Positions 51,459 through 60,266 are shown, counted from the first letter of the stretch. The stretch is 64,000 nucleotides of DNA from UBA2241 sp963777895 (GCA_963777895.1 CAVZSF010000002.1:186001-250000), one strand, 5' to 3'. Made by a program: numbers and translations. The notes: generated by a model not told the origin, from the letters alone.

Positions 51459-54400
51459 GCGCGAACCCTGCGATCGCGCCGTGCGCGAGCTGGTCACGTC
51501 CGACCTTCGCACGACCTTCCTGCTCGAGGCCGGAGCCGGGACGGGCAAGACGAGCGTCCTGGTCGAGAGGTACGTGCGCTGCGTCCTCGACTCCGGGATG
51601 GGCTCGGGGGACGTGCGCACCGTCGCGGCGGTCACCTTCACCGAGAAGGCGGCGGGCGAGCTCCGTCAGCGCATCCGAGAGGAGCTGGAGGCGCGATCGG
51701 CGACTGCGACGGCCGGTTCGGGCGAGGCGCTGGTTCTCGAACGCGCCCTCGAGGGCCTCGACGACGCGCCCATCAGCACGATCCACAGCTTCGCCGCCCG
51801 CCTGCTGCGCGAGATCCCCGTCGAGGCCGGCATCGACCCTGCCTTCGAGCAGCTGGACGGCCTCGGCGGCGAGCTCGCCCGCGCACGGCTGTGGCAGGAG
51901 TGGCTCGGCCTGCTGGCCGATGGCGACGGCGACGGGCCGCAGGCGGCTCCCTCGGCCTTCGCCACGCCGCGTGCCTGGCTCGCCCGGCTGCTGGCGGCCG
52001 GCGTCGCCCTCGAGACGGTGCGCAAGCTGGCCGCGGGTCCCGAGGGTGTCTTCGGCGAGCGATACGACGTCGACATCGCGCCTGCTCCTGCCGCCGAGCC
52101 CGACCTGGGGGCGCGGCTGGGGGAGCTGGCGGCACCGCTCGCCGACCTGGCCGGCTACTGCGAGACTGCCTGCCTCGCGAGCGGCGATGCCGGCTGTGGC
52201 GCGGCGAACCGCCTCGTGGAGGCGACCCGGCGGATGCTCGACGAGCCGCCGGGAGGCCTCGACGCCATCGCGGGCGCCCTGTACGGCCTGCCGGTGAAAT
52301 CGGCCACCGACACGCCGGGCGGCAGGCTCGAGAACTGGAACGCGGCGCTCGGCGGAAAGGCGGGACTGCTCGAGCGCTATCAAGCTCTTGCCGGCGTGAT
52401 CGCTGAGCTGCGCGAGGGCTATGCGGCGTACCTCACCGGGCTCGCCGTCGCCGTGGCCGCTTCTTTCGCCCGGTGGGCGGGCGAGACCCAGGTGAGGCTC
52501 GGACAGCTCGATTTCACCGATCTCCTCGGCAGTCTGCGCGACGTGCTGGCGGGCGATCTAGACGCACGCCGCCTTTTGCAGCAGCGCTTCCGCTTCCTCC
52601 TCGTCGACGAGTTCCAGGACACCGATCCGCTGCAGGCCGAGATCGTCCTGTACCTGTGCGAGCGCGAGCCGCGGGCCGGCGATTGGCGCGAGGTGGTCCT
52701 CGAGCCGGGGAAACTCTTCCTCGTCGGCGACCCGAAGCAGTCCATCTACCGCTTCCGTCGCGCCGACATAGCCTTGTACGACCAGGTCAAGCGACTCGTT
52801 CTCGACCAGCCCGACTCCGCGGGGGCCGTTCCGGTCATCACGCAGAACTTCCGGACGACGCCCTCGATCGTCGAGTGGGTCAACGGGGCCTTCGACGGCG
52901 TGTTCGCGCTCGACGCGGAGGAAGGCCGCCAGCCGCGCTACGAGCGTGTCGAGGCGTACCGGCCGCCGAGCGACGACCCGCGCGTGAGCGTCCTGCTCGG
53001 CCGGCAGTACGCGGCGCGCGCGGGCGAGAGCGAGACCGCGCGCCGTGACGAAGCGGCCGCCCTTGCCGCTCTGCTCGTGGAGATGCAGCAGCCGGACGGC
53101 GGTCGCTGGGCGGTGCAGGACCGCGACGCGCCGACCCGCGAGCTCGAGACGCTCCGCGCGCCGCGCTGGGGCGACATCGCCGTGCTCGTGCGCCAGACGA
53201 CGGGCCTCGAGACGTACGAGCAGGCGCTGCGCGACGCCGGTGTGCCGTATCGGGTGGATGGAGGCAAGACCTACTTCGCACGACGCGAGGTCGCCGACGC
53301 GCTGCTCTGCCTGCGCGCGGCAGACGACCCGGCCGACGCGCCGGCCCTCTACGGCGCCCTGCACTCGACCTACTTCGGCTTCAGCGACGCAGATCTCTTC
53401 CTTTTCTGGTCGGACGGCGGGGTCTTCGACCTGTTCGCACCCGAGCAGCCGACGGGCCACGCGGCTGTGAGCGAGGCGATGGCCGTCCTGCGCCGTCTGC
53501 ACGGCGAGCGCGGCGCCCGTGAGCCGCACGAGCTCGTTGCCGAGCTCGTGCGGCTCACGGGCGCCGCGCCCTTCCTGGCCGCCACTGGGCCGGGGGCGCC
53601 GCAGGCCATCGCCAACCTGGAGAAGCTCATTGAGCGGGCGCGCGCTTTCGCCGAGGCCGGCGGCGGCGGCTTGACCGCCTTCCTGGCCTGGACGGCCGAG
53701 GCGAGCGACGCCGCGGGCGAGCAGGAATCGCAGGTCGACGACGATGACGATGTGGTGCGCATCGTGACGATCCACAAGGCCAAAGGTCTCGAGTATCCCA
53801 TCGTCGTGCTCGCCGGCGGGGCGCTCGCCGGCAGCGGCGGAGGCGGCGGGCCGATCGTCGATCGCGCGGGGCGCGCCGTGGTCGTCAAGCTGCGAGCCGA
53901 GCTGCCCGGCACGGCCGGATGCGACCTCGAGCCTCGGGCCTACGCGGCCCTTCGCGTCCGGGAGCAGGCCATGGCGGCCAGCGAGCTTCGCCGCCTGCTC
54001 TACGTGGCCGCGACACGGGCGCGCGACCATCTCGTCGTTTCGTGCTTCGGCAAGCCGGCGACGCAGAAGGGCGAGCCTTCGGCCAACGTCCTGCTCGGCC
54101 CTCTCGCCGCCGGCTTGCCGCGGGCCGGCGACGAACCGCCGGCGCTCGATCGCGACGCAGCGGGCCTGCGGGTGCTCGCTCCGCGCCAGGCCCCGCCGCG
54201 CAGGGACGGCACGGAAGCGCGAGACGAGAGCGCCCTGCTCGATGCCCGCGCGGTTTGGGGGGAGCGCCGCGCCGCGCTCCTGTCCACGGCGGCGCGGGCC
54301 GTCCGGGCGGTGAGCCCGAGCGGCCTGGAGCAGGTCGACGACGTGTTGAAGCAGCCGGCGTCCGCGGCGGCGCCCGGTCGCGCCCGCGCGCTCGCGGTCG

Positions 54401-54906
54401 GGACCGCCGTCCATCGCGTCATGGAGCTCTGTGACCTGACAGACCAGGGCAGTGTGTCACGGCTGGCGGAGAGCGCCGCGGCCGAGGCGGGCCACCCCGA
54501 TCTCGGCCCACAGGTGGCGGCGCTTGCCTTGACGTGCTGGGGGTCGCCCCCGGTGCGCGCGGCCGCGTCCAGCCCCCGGGTGTACCGTGAGCTTCCCGTT
54601 CGCGCGTTGCTCGGCGGCACGCTCGTGGAGGGCGCGGTCGATCTCCTGTTCGAGGACGAAGGGCAGTGGGTCGTCGTCGACTTCAAGACCGACGTCGCCG
54701 ACGACGCGGAGGTGCTCCACCGCTACCAGCCGCAAGGGGCGGCGTACGCCCTCGCCGTCGAGGCGGCGATCGCCGCTCCCGTGCGCGACATCGTGTTCGT
54801 GCGAGCCGCCGCCGGCGGCGCCTGCATCACCGTCCCGGTCGACGACGCGCTGCGCCTGTCGGGCCTCGGCCTCGTGACAGGCGAGTCGGTGTCTTCCGCC
54901 ACCTGA
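51451..54906 (+). CDS. addA: AddA helicase-nuclease subunit
   Basis: About 1151 residues. The UvrD/RecB-type helicase motifs are in order: EAGAGTGKTSVLVERYV (Walker A), TFTEKAAGEL, LLVDEFQDTDPLQAEI (Walker B), LVGDPKQSIYRFRRADI, VRIVTIHKAKGLEYPIVVLAGG and RLLYVAATRARDHLVVS. The C-terminal nuclease reads VEGAVDLLFEDEGQWVVVDFKTD, with the D and the D-x-K motif intact. The partner has no complete helicase, so this is the AddAB type rather than the AdnAB type of mycobacteria. ATG 51451 overlaps the addB stop. Confidence 0.93.
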   Translation: MAEREPCDRAVRELVTSDLRTTFLLEAGAGTGKTSVLVERYVRCVLDSGMGSGDVRTVAAVTFTEKAAGELRQRIREELEARSATATAGSGEALVLERALEGLDDAPISTIHSFAARLLREIPVEAGIDPAFEQLDGLGGELARARLWQEWLGLLADGDGDGPQAAPSAFATPRAWLARLLAAGVALETVRKLAAGPEGVFGERYDVDIAPAPAAEPDLGARLGELAAPLADLAGYCETACLASGDAGCGAANRLVEATRRMLDEPPGGLDAIAGALYGLPVKSATDTPGGRLENWNAALGGKAGLLERYQALAGVIAELREGYAAYLTGLAVAVAASFARWAGETQVRLGQLDFTDLLGSLRDVLAGDLDARRLLQQRFRFLLVDEFQDTDPLQAEIVLYLCEREPRAGDWREVVLEPGKLFLVGDPKQSIYRFRRADIALYDQVKRLVLDQPDSAGAVPVITQNFRTTPSIVEWVNGAFDGVFALDAEEGRQPRYERVEAYRPPSDDPRVSVLLGRQYAARAGESETARRDEAAALAALLVEMQQPDGGRWAVQDRDAPTRELETLRAPRWGDIAVLVRQTTGLETYEQALRDAGVPYRVDGGKTYFARREVADALLCLRAADDPADAPALYGALHSTYFGFSDADLFLFWSDGGVFDLFAPEQPTGHAAVSEAMAVLRRLHGERGAREPHELVAELVRLTGAAPFLAATGPGAPQAIANLEKLIERARAFAEAGGGGLTAFLAWTAEASDAAGEQESQVDDDDDVVRIVTIHKAKGLEYPIVVLAGGALAGSGGGGGPIVDRAGRAVVVKLRAELPGTAGCDLEPRAYAALRVREQAMAASELRRLLYVAATRARDHLVVSCFGKPATQKGEPSANVLLGPLAAGLPRAGDEPPALDRDAAGLRVLAPRQAPPRRDGTEARDESALLDARAVWGERRAALLSTAARAVRAVSPSGLEQVDDVLKQPASAAAPGRARALAVGTAVHRVMELCDLTDQGSVSRLAESAAAEAGHPDLGPQVAALALTCWGSPPVRAAASSPRVYRELPVRALLGGTLVEGAVDLLFEDEGQWVVVDFKTDVADDAEVLHRYQPQGAAYALAVEAAIAAPVRDIVFVRAAAGGACITVPVDDALRLSGLGLVTGESVSSAT

Positions 54907-55043
54907 TCGCGCCGCTCGCCGCTCCACCGGGCCGCCGCCGGGCGTTTCGATCCACGCGCCGCCGGGTTCTCGATCGCCGCCGCCGCCGGCCCGACCTGGG
55001 AGCCCCCCCGTTCTCTTCTCTCCGGCATCGTCCGGGACGACGG

Positions 55044-56699
55044 ATGTCCTACGTTTCCGGCGCGGTCCGGCTTCACTTTTCGCCTGCAACTGCCGATATG
55101 CGCAACGTGGGGCACGTTAGCGGGCAGAGCAGGCGGTTGCTGCGGGTGCTGGTGCACCCGAGGCTGCGCACCAAGCTGATGATCGGCGTGGTGCTGGCGG
55201 CCTGCGTCGCCAGCGGCCTGCAGTTCGCCATCTCCTGGGACCGCGTGAACGACAACCTGGCCGCCGTCGAGGCCAAGCGCATGCGCGAGGACCTCAACGT
55301 CGCGCGCGGCGCGCTCGAGCAGATGCAGCTGCAGCTCGAGCGGTCCACCGCGGGCGCCGCGGTCTCGCCGGATATGGCGAGAGCCGCCGAAACGGGCAGG
55401 AAGGCCTGGCTCGAGGAGAACATCACCTCCCACCTGCGCCGCACGTACTCTCTCACGACCGTGGCCGTCTTCAACCTCGACCACCGCCTCGTCGCCGAGG
55501 AGGGTCAGCACTTCCCCGGTCTTGCCGTGCAGCCGGCCGTCCAGACCGCCAGGATGAACGTCGTCAAGTCCAACTTCGCCTACGAGAATGGCCGACTCTG
55601 GCTCATTGCTGCAGCGCCGATCCTTCCCGGCGAACAGGCCAAGGCGAACCACGGCGTCCTGGTCATGGCGCAGCTGACTGATGCCACGTTCGCCAGCACG
55701 CTCTCAACGTTGATCGACAACCAGGTGACCTTCTTCGCCCAAGGCAAGGTCCTGGCGGCGACCGACGCCCGGCTGGCAGACGCCCTCGCGCGCCCAGACC
55801 GTCTCGACGAGCTGATGAACGGTCACGGCGTGGTGATCGCCGGGGGCAGTGCCTCGAAGGGACAGTACCTCGGGGTGGACGGAAGCCAGGGCTTGATGGT
55901 GGTGAGCAACGACCGGGCGCCGATCTCCTCAGCGAGGAGGGCTCTGCAGCGTTCGATGCTCTGGTCGCTGCTGCCCTCGATCGCGCTGGCGTGCTTCGTG
56001 GCCATCATCCTCAGCATCCAGCTCGGGCGCCCTCTGCGCTCGCTGCGCACGGCGGTGAACGCCATCGCCTTCGGCGACCTGAGCCGCCGCGTCAAAGCCA
56101 GCGGCGACGACGAGATCGCCGACCTGGGCCGGGCGTTCAACTCCATGGCAGACCGGGTGAGCCTGGCGCAGGAGACCCTGCGCCGCGCCGCCGTGCGCGA
56201 CAGCCTCACCGGCCTCCTGAACCACCGCGAGTTCTATCGCCGTCTCACCGACGAGATCGCGCGTGCTGAGCGCGAGCAGCTGCCGCTCTCCGTTCTCATG
56301 ATCGACCTGGACAACTTCAAGGGCATCAACGACAACTACGGGCATCTCCGTGGGGACACCGTGCTCCGCGAGGTGGCCGGTGTGATCACCCGCTCGGTGC
56401 GCGAGGAGGACGTCGTCGCGCGTTACGCCGGCGACGAGTTCTCGGTGATCCTGCCTGGAGCCGTCGAGGCGGACGCGGTGTGCATCGCGGAACGGCTGCG
56501 CTCCGGCTGCGAGGGTGTGATGCAGGCCGTCGAGCTCGCCGATGGCGACGACGTGACGCTCTCTATCGGCGTCGTCACGCGACGGCCCGGCGAGTACACG
56601 TCGAATTACACGGTGGAGCTCGCCGACATGGCGCTCTACCGCGCCAAGGAGGCCGGCCGCGACCGCGTCGAGGTGGCCGGCGAGAACCTCCTGGTGTAG
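55044..56699 (+). CDS. Membrane diguanylate cyclase with extracytoplasmic sensor and HAMP
   Basis: The 551-residue protein has a first transmembrane helix (about 46-64), a roughly 230-residue extracytoplasmic sensor of the Cache-like type, a second helix (SMLWSLLPSIALACFVAIIL), a HAMP linker (LGRPLRSLRTAVNAIAFGDLSRRV), and a GGDEF domain. The active-site loop is AGDEF (A462-F466), a variant found in active cyclases. The inhibitory RxxD site is present at 453-456 five residues earlier. It would make cyclic di-GMP in response to an external ligand. ATG 55044 is chosen, with 55098 possible. It just precedes the ornithine operon but has its own orientation and gap. Confidence 0.88.
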   Translation: MSYVSGAVRLHFSPATADMRNVGHVSGQSRRLLRVLVHPRLRTKLMIGVVLAACVASGLQFAISWDRVNDNLAAVEAKRMREDLNVARGALEQMQLQLERSTAGAAVSPDMARAAETGRKAWLEENITSHLRRTYSLTTVAVFNLDHRLVAEEGQHFPGLAVQPAVQTARMNVVKSNFAYENGRLWLIAAAPILPGEQAKANHGVLVMAQLTDATFASTLSTLIDNQVTFFAQGKVLAATDARLADALARPDRLDELMNGHGVVIAGGSASKGQYLGVDGSQGLMVVSNDRAPISSARRALQRSMLWSLLPSIALACFVAIILSIQLGRPLRSLRTAVNAIAFGDLSRRVKASGDDEIADLGRAFNSMADRVSLAQETLRRAAVRDSLTGLLNHREFYRRLTDEIARAEREQLPLSVLMIDLDNFKGINDNYGHLRGDTVLREVAGVITRSVREEDVVARYAGDEFSVILPGAVEADAVCIAERLRSGCEGVMQAVELADGDDVTLSIGVVTRRPGEYTSNYTVELADMALYRAKEAGRDRVEVAGENLLV

Positions 56700-56736
56700 G
56701 TCCGGCAGAGCCGTCCCCGCCGGCTGCCGGCATCGG

Positions 56737-56765
56737 TTGACCCGGTACCCCGCACCGCATAGCAT
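56737..56765 (+). promoter_or_regulatory. Promoter of the ornithine-catabolism operon
   Basis: TTGACC (56737-56742) and TAGCAT (56760-56765) with a 17-nt spacer, the best -35/-10 pair I see in the window. The predicted transcription start is near 56772. The operon's first large gene starts at 57020, so about 250 nt of leader would be transcribed. Confidence 0.6.
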
Positions 56766-56804
56766 CGCCTCGCCGCACGGCACCCACCGCAACCGGAGGC
56801 GATG
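56763..56804 (+). promoter_or_regulatory. Perfect 9-bp inverted repeat overlapping the -10 and the leader-ORF start
   Basis: CATCGCCTC (56763-56771) and GAGGCGATG (56796-56804) are exact reverse complements 24 nt apart. The left arm overlaps the -10 box and the right arm covers the Shine-Dalgarno and first ATG of the leader ORF. It could be a protein operator, or an RNA hairpin hiding the ribosome site if transcription begins further upstream. Confidence 0.5.
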
Positions 56805-56870
56805 ATGGCCAAGGAGCTCTCCATCCTCTCGGCCGACACGGTCGACCAGCCTCCGCCACCCATCCGCTAG
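56805..56870 (+). CDS. Putative 21-residue leader peptide with a tetraproline stretch
   Basis: A short ORF follows GGAGG (56795-56799): ATG 56805 (or 56802), then AKELSILSADTVDQPPPPIR and TAG at 56868. Four consecutive prolines (residues 16-19) use four different codons (CCT, CCG, CCA, CCC) and stand just before the final Ile-Arg-stop. Polyproline runs stall ribosomes unless EF-P helps, so the peptide is a plausible regulatory leader. It lies between the promoter and a hairpin ahead of ord. No homologue is recognised. Confidence 0.5.
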   Translation: MAKELSILSADTVDQPPPPIR

Positions 56871-56941
56871 ACGCGCGCCCGCCGGGGCGTCTCGTCACCT
56901 CTCGTCGACGCCGGCCGCGCCGCGCGTCGTCCCCTGCCGTC

Positions 56942-56962
56942 ACCGGCCCCGTGGGGCCCGGT
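56942..56962 (+). promoter_or_regulatory. Leader hairpin upstream of ord
   Basis: ACCGGCCCC and GGGGCCCGGT form a 9-bp stem with one bulged C and a GTG loop. It lies between the leader ORF and the ord Shine-Dalgarno. No U tract follows, so it is a candidate attenuator or mRNA-structure element rather than a clear terminator. Confidence 0.4.
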
Positions 56963-57019
56963 CGGCGCGTCCGCATTCACCGTCCGTCCGAGCGTCGCTG
57001 CGAACAGGAGGAAGCGAAG

Positions 57020-58030
57020 ATGATCAAGGTAGCTGAGTGGGGCACCGGCATGATGGGCCAGGGCCTTCTGGGGTTCATCCTCGACCGCCCGAAGGACATC
57101 GACCTGGTCGGCGTCATCGTCACCAACCCGGCCAAGGAAGGGAAGACCGTCGGCGAGCTCCTCGACCGCCCGTGCGACGTCAAGATGACCACCGATTTCA
57201 AGGCCGTGCTCGCCAAGAAGCCGGACGTGGTCTGTATCAACACGCAGTCCAACCTCGACGAGGTCGAGCCGCAGATCATTCCCGCCCTCAAAGCCGGCTG
57301 CAACGTCATCTGCATCGCCGAGAAGATCTCGTACCCGTGGGCGAGCGACCCCGGGCGCGCCGACCTGTTCGACCGCGTCGCCAAGGAGAACGGCGTCAGC
57401 ATCCTCGGCACCGGCATCAATCCCGGCTTCGTTCTCGATGCCCTCATCGTCATGTGGAGCTCAATCTGCCTGCGCGTCGACTCCATCGAGGCCTCTCGCG
57501 TCAACGACCTCTCGCCCTTCGGTCCGACCGTGATGACGGGGCAGGGCGTCGGCACGACCGTCGAGCAGTTCGAGAAGGGCGTCGCCGACGGCAGCATCGT
57601 CGGCCACATCGGCTTCCCCGAGTCCATCATGCTCATCGCCAAGGCCCTGGACTGGAAGATCGACCGCATCGAGGAGACGCGCGAGCCCATCGTCACAGAG
57701 GTCGAGCGCTCCACGCAGCACGTGAAGGTGCCCGCGGGCTGGGTCGCCGGCTGCAAGCAGGTGGGCAAGGGCTACATCGGCGACGAGCTCAAGATCCACC
57801 TCATCCACCCGCAGCAGATCCATCCCGAGATGGCGAACCAGGGCACCGGCGACTACATCAAGATCGTCGGCGACCCGAACGTGAACATGGTGAACTCCCC
57901 CGAGATCCCGGGCGGCAAGGGCACCTATGCGAGCACGGGCAACTACATCCCGTTGATGAAGGACGCCAAGCCCGGCATGCTGACCGTGGTCGACATGCCG
58001 CTGCCGCGCTTCTGGACGCCGAGCGTCTGA
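57020..58030 (+). CDS. ord: 2,4-diaminopentanoate dehydrogenase
   Basis: Oxidative deamination of 2,4-diaminopentanoate to 2-amino-4-oxopentanoate, third step of ornithine fermentation after racemase and mutase. The 336-residue NAD(P)-dependent protein starts VAEWGTGMMGQGLLGFIL (Rossmann GxGxxG) and has VCINTQSNLDEVEPQI, ILGTGINPGFVLDAL and SRVNDLSPFGPTVMTGQGVG, as in dihydrodipicolinate-reductase-like Ord proteins. ATG 57020 is preceded by AGGAGGAAG. It heads the operon ord-ortA-ortB-oraS-oraE, the same order as in ornithine-fermenting clostridia. Confidence 0.92.
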   Translation: MIKVAEWGTGMMGQGLLGFILDRPKDIDLVGVIVTNPAKEGKTVGELLDRPCDVKMTTDFKAVLAKKPDVVCINTQSNLDEVEPQIIPALKAGCNVICIAEKISYPWASDPGRADLFDRVAKENGVSILGTGINPGFVLDALIVMWSSICLRVDSIEASRVNDLSPFGPTVMTGQGVGTTVEQFEKGVADGSIVGHIGFPESIMLIAKALDWKIDRIEETREPIVTEVERSTQHVKVPAGWVAGCKQVGKGYIGDELKIHLIHPQQIHPEMANQGTGDYIKIVGDPNVNMVNSPEIPGGKGTYASTGNYIPLMKDAKPGMLTVVDMPLPRFWTPSV

Positions 58031-58099
58031 CCCCGGCCTGACGGGACGCGCCGCCGCATGCGGCGGCGCGTCCCAGAGCACCTGAGAGGGGTGACTGGA

Positions 58100-58492
58100 T
58101 TGACGGACGAGATCCGCGCCCGTGAGGGCGACTGGGTCGAGGTCGAGTGCAAGCTGCTCGACCCGGCCGACCGCAGCAAGAACCTGCCGCCGGAGACGGC
58201 GGAGAAGCCGCTCATGATGTGGGTGAAGGGCTTCGCCCAGGGCGAAGCGGGCCTGGGCGACGAGCTCACCGTCGAGACGATGACCGGCCGCAAGGTGACG
58301 GGCGCGCTCTCGGCTGTGAACCCCGGCTACTTCATCACCTACGGGAACCCGATCCCCGAGCTGACCCATGTGGGCCGCGACCTGCGCGCACGGCTGGCCG
58401 CCTATCGGGCGGCCGAAGGCGCGGCCATCGCGGCCGGGACCGAGCCAGGCGGCTGCCACTGCGGCCCCGGCTGCTGCGGCGGTGATGCGTGA
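58100..58492 (+). CDS. ortA: 2-amino-4-ketopentanoate thiolase, alpha subunit
   Basis: Small subunit of the thiolase that splits 2-amino-4-oxopentanoate with CoA into acetyl-CoA and alanine. The family pattern is visible: AREGDWVEVECKLLDPADRSKNLPPETAEKPLMMWVKGF, then VETMTGRKVTGALSAVNPGYFITYG and GRDLRARL. TTG 58100 is favoured because GAGAGGG (58084-58090) is correctly spaced; GTG 58091 abuts the site. The C-terminus ends in a Cys-rich tail GGCHCGPGCCGGDA, which looks like a metal site and is not a feature I know for this family. Its stop overlaps the ortB start. Confidence 0.88.
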   Translation: MTDEIRAREGDWVEVECKLLDPADRSKNLPPETAEKPLMMWVKGFAQGEAGLGDELTVETMTGRKVTGALSAVNPGYFITYGNPIPELTHVGRDLRARLAAYRAAEGAAIAAGTEPGGCHCGPGCCGGDA

Positions 58493-59904
58493 TGGCCACC
58501 AAGTTCGACGCCATCATGGCGCGCCGCGGCGAGATCATGCGCAAGGCGCTGGGCATGGACTACAGCGAGTTCGAGCTCAGCCCGATCGCCTTCGACTACG
58601 AGCGCATGATGTCGGCGCACGGCTACAGCCTGGACGACATCGTCGAGATCCAGACCAAGGCGGGCGTGGGCAACACACCGCTGCTCGAGCTGAGGAACCT
58701 GACCGACCTGGTACGCAGCATCAGCGAGCCCGGCAAGGGCGCGCGCATCTTCGTCAAGGACGAGGCCGCCAACCTGGCCGGCGCGTTCAAGGACCGCCGC
58801 GCCAGCGTGAGCATCCACGTGGCTAAAGAGAAGGGCTACGAGGGCGTGATCGCGGCGACGTCGGGCAACTACGGCGCCGCCGTCGCCAGCCAGGCGGCGC
58901 GCAACGGCCTCAAGTGCATCATCTGCCAGGAGACCTTCGACAGCCGTCACATCGGCCAGCCCGAGATCGTCGAGAAGGGTCGCATCTGCGAGTCGTACGG
59001 CGCCGAGGTCGTGCAGATGACCGTGGGCCCCGAGCTCTTCTTCCACATGGTCGAATTGCTCGACGTCACGGGCTACTTCGCCGCCTCGCTCTACAGCTCG
59101 TTCGGCGTGAGCGGCATCGAGACCCTCGGCCTCGAGATCTCGCGCGAGATGCGCGCCCTCACCGGCGCCGACCCGACGGCTGTCATGGTGACGCACGCCG
59201 GTGGCGGCAACACCACGGGCACCGCCCGCGGGTTGAAGCGCGCCGGCGCGACCGGCACGCAGGTCGTGAGCGCTTCGGTCGACCTGAGCGGTCTCCACAT
59301 GGCGAGCGACAACGACTTCAACCGCAAGAGCTTCACGACCGGCCACACCGGCTTCGGCGTGCCGTTCGCCACGTGGCCCGACCGTGCCGACGTGCCGCGC
59401 AACGCGGCCCGGCCGCTGCGCTACATCGATCGCTACCTCACGGTCACCCAGGGCGAGGTCTTCTACATCACGGAGGCCATGGCCAAGCTCGAGGGTCTCG
59501 AACGCGGCCCGGCCGGCAACACGGCCATGACCGCGGCGGTGAGCCTCGCGCGCAATCTGCCGTGCGAGGCCACCATCGTCGTCCAGGAGACCGAGTACAC
59601 GGGCGCGGGCAAGCATCACTGGTCGCAGCTCAACTTCGCCAAGGAGATGGGCGTCGAAGTGCGCGCCGGCGACCCGAAGGAGAACGCGCCCGGGAAGGTC
59701 ATCGTCATCCCCGAGGCGATCGAGCAGATCCACGCCAACGACTTCGACGTCGCGCGTATGCGCAAGAGCTACGTGCGCAACGCCCTCAAGAACGCGCCCG
59801 AGGGATACGCCCCCACCGCCGACGACATCGCCTTCCTGGCGGCCGACACGAACACCGACGCGGCCGCCGTCGAGGCGCTCGTCGCCGAGCTCAAGGAGGC
59901 GTGA
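58492..59904 (+). CDS. ortB: 2-amino-4-ketopentanoate thiolase, beta subunit (PLP)
   Basis: Catalytic PLP subunit of 470 residues with a threonine-synthase-like fold. The PLP lysine is K100 in NLAGAFKDRRASVSI. The phosphate or substrate loops are ATSGNYGAAVASQAARNG and THAGGGNTTGTARGL, and ICQETFDSRHIGQPEIVEKGR is a family block. With OrtA it releases acetyl-CoA and alanine. The ATG lies in TGATG with the ortA stop; GTG 58489 is a less likely start. The stop overlaps oraS in the same way. Confidence 0.93.
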   Translation: MATKFDAIMARRGEIMRKALGMDYSEFELSPIAFDYERMMSAHGYSLDDIVEIQTKAGVGNTPLLELRNLTDLVRSISEPGKGARIFVKDEAANLAGAFKDRRASVSIHVAKEKGYEGVIAATSGNYGAAVASQAARNGLKCIICQETFDSRHIGQPEIVEKGRICESYGAEVVQMTVGPELFFHMVELLDVTGYFAASLYSSFGVSGIETLGLEISREMRALTGADPTAVMVTHAGGGNTTGTARGLKRAGATGTQVVSASVDLSGLHMASDNDFNRKSFTTGHTGFGVPFATWPDRADVPRNAARPLRYIDRYLTVTQGEVFYITEAMAKLEGLERGPAGNTAMTAAVSLARNLPCEATIVVQETEYTGAGKHHWSQLNFAKEMGVEVRAGDPKENAPGKVIVIPEAIEQIHANDFDVARMRKSYVRNALKNAPEGYAPTADDIAFLAADTNTDAAAVEALVAELKEA

Positions 59905-60266
59905 TGGCCCGCGAGGACACGTACCTGGAGATCCGCGGGCATCTCGAGGGCCTCAGCGACGAGCAGCTCGAGGCCCGCTTCTGGGAGCTGACGCAGGAGA
60001 TCGTCGACCCGCTCGTCGACCTCGCCCGCACGCACACCTCGCCGAGCATCGAGCGCTCGGTGCTGATGCGCATGGGCGTCGACTCGCCCACGGCGATGGC
60101 CGTGGCCGGCGAGTGCGAGACGCGCGGCCTGCTGGGGCACGGCGCCGGCCACGTGGTGCTGCACTGCGCGACCACGTGGAGCTGCGACGTGCGCCAAGCC
60201 GCGCGTCGCCTCGCCGACGGCGACGGCTGGGACACGGTCGTGGCGAAGTGGGGAGGCGTGGCATGA
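59904..60266 (+). CDS. oraS: D-ornithine 4,5-aminomutase, small subunit
   Basis: The 120-residue helical subunit of the adenosylcobalamin- and PLP-dependent ornithine aminomutase is recognised from LSDEQLEARFWELTQEIVDPLVDLARTHTSPSIERSVLMRMGVDS and from GHGAGHVVLHCATTW. It stabilises the large subunit OraE. The ATG overlaps the ortB stop, and its own stop overlaps the oraE start (ATGA), so all subunits are translationally coupled. Confidence 0.92.
   Translation: MAREDTYLEIRGHLEGLSDEQLEARFWELTQEIVDPLVDLARTHTSPSIERSVLMRMGVDSPTAMAVAGECETRGLLGHGAGHVVLHCATTWSCDVRQAARRLADGDGWDTVVAKWGGVA

Noticed and set aside
48246..54906. AdnAB-type nuclease pair.
   Set aside because: The first subunit lacks a recognisable Walker A motor and has the AddB-type cysteine pattern.
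54907..55043. Longer N-terminus for the diguanylate cyclase reaching back into addA.
   Set aside because: The upstream frame is Arg/Pro-rich out-of-frame addA sequence; membrane topology begins after 55044.
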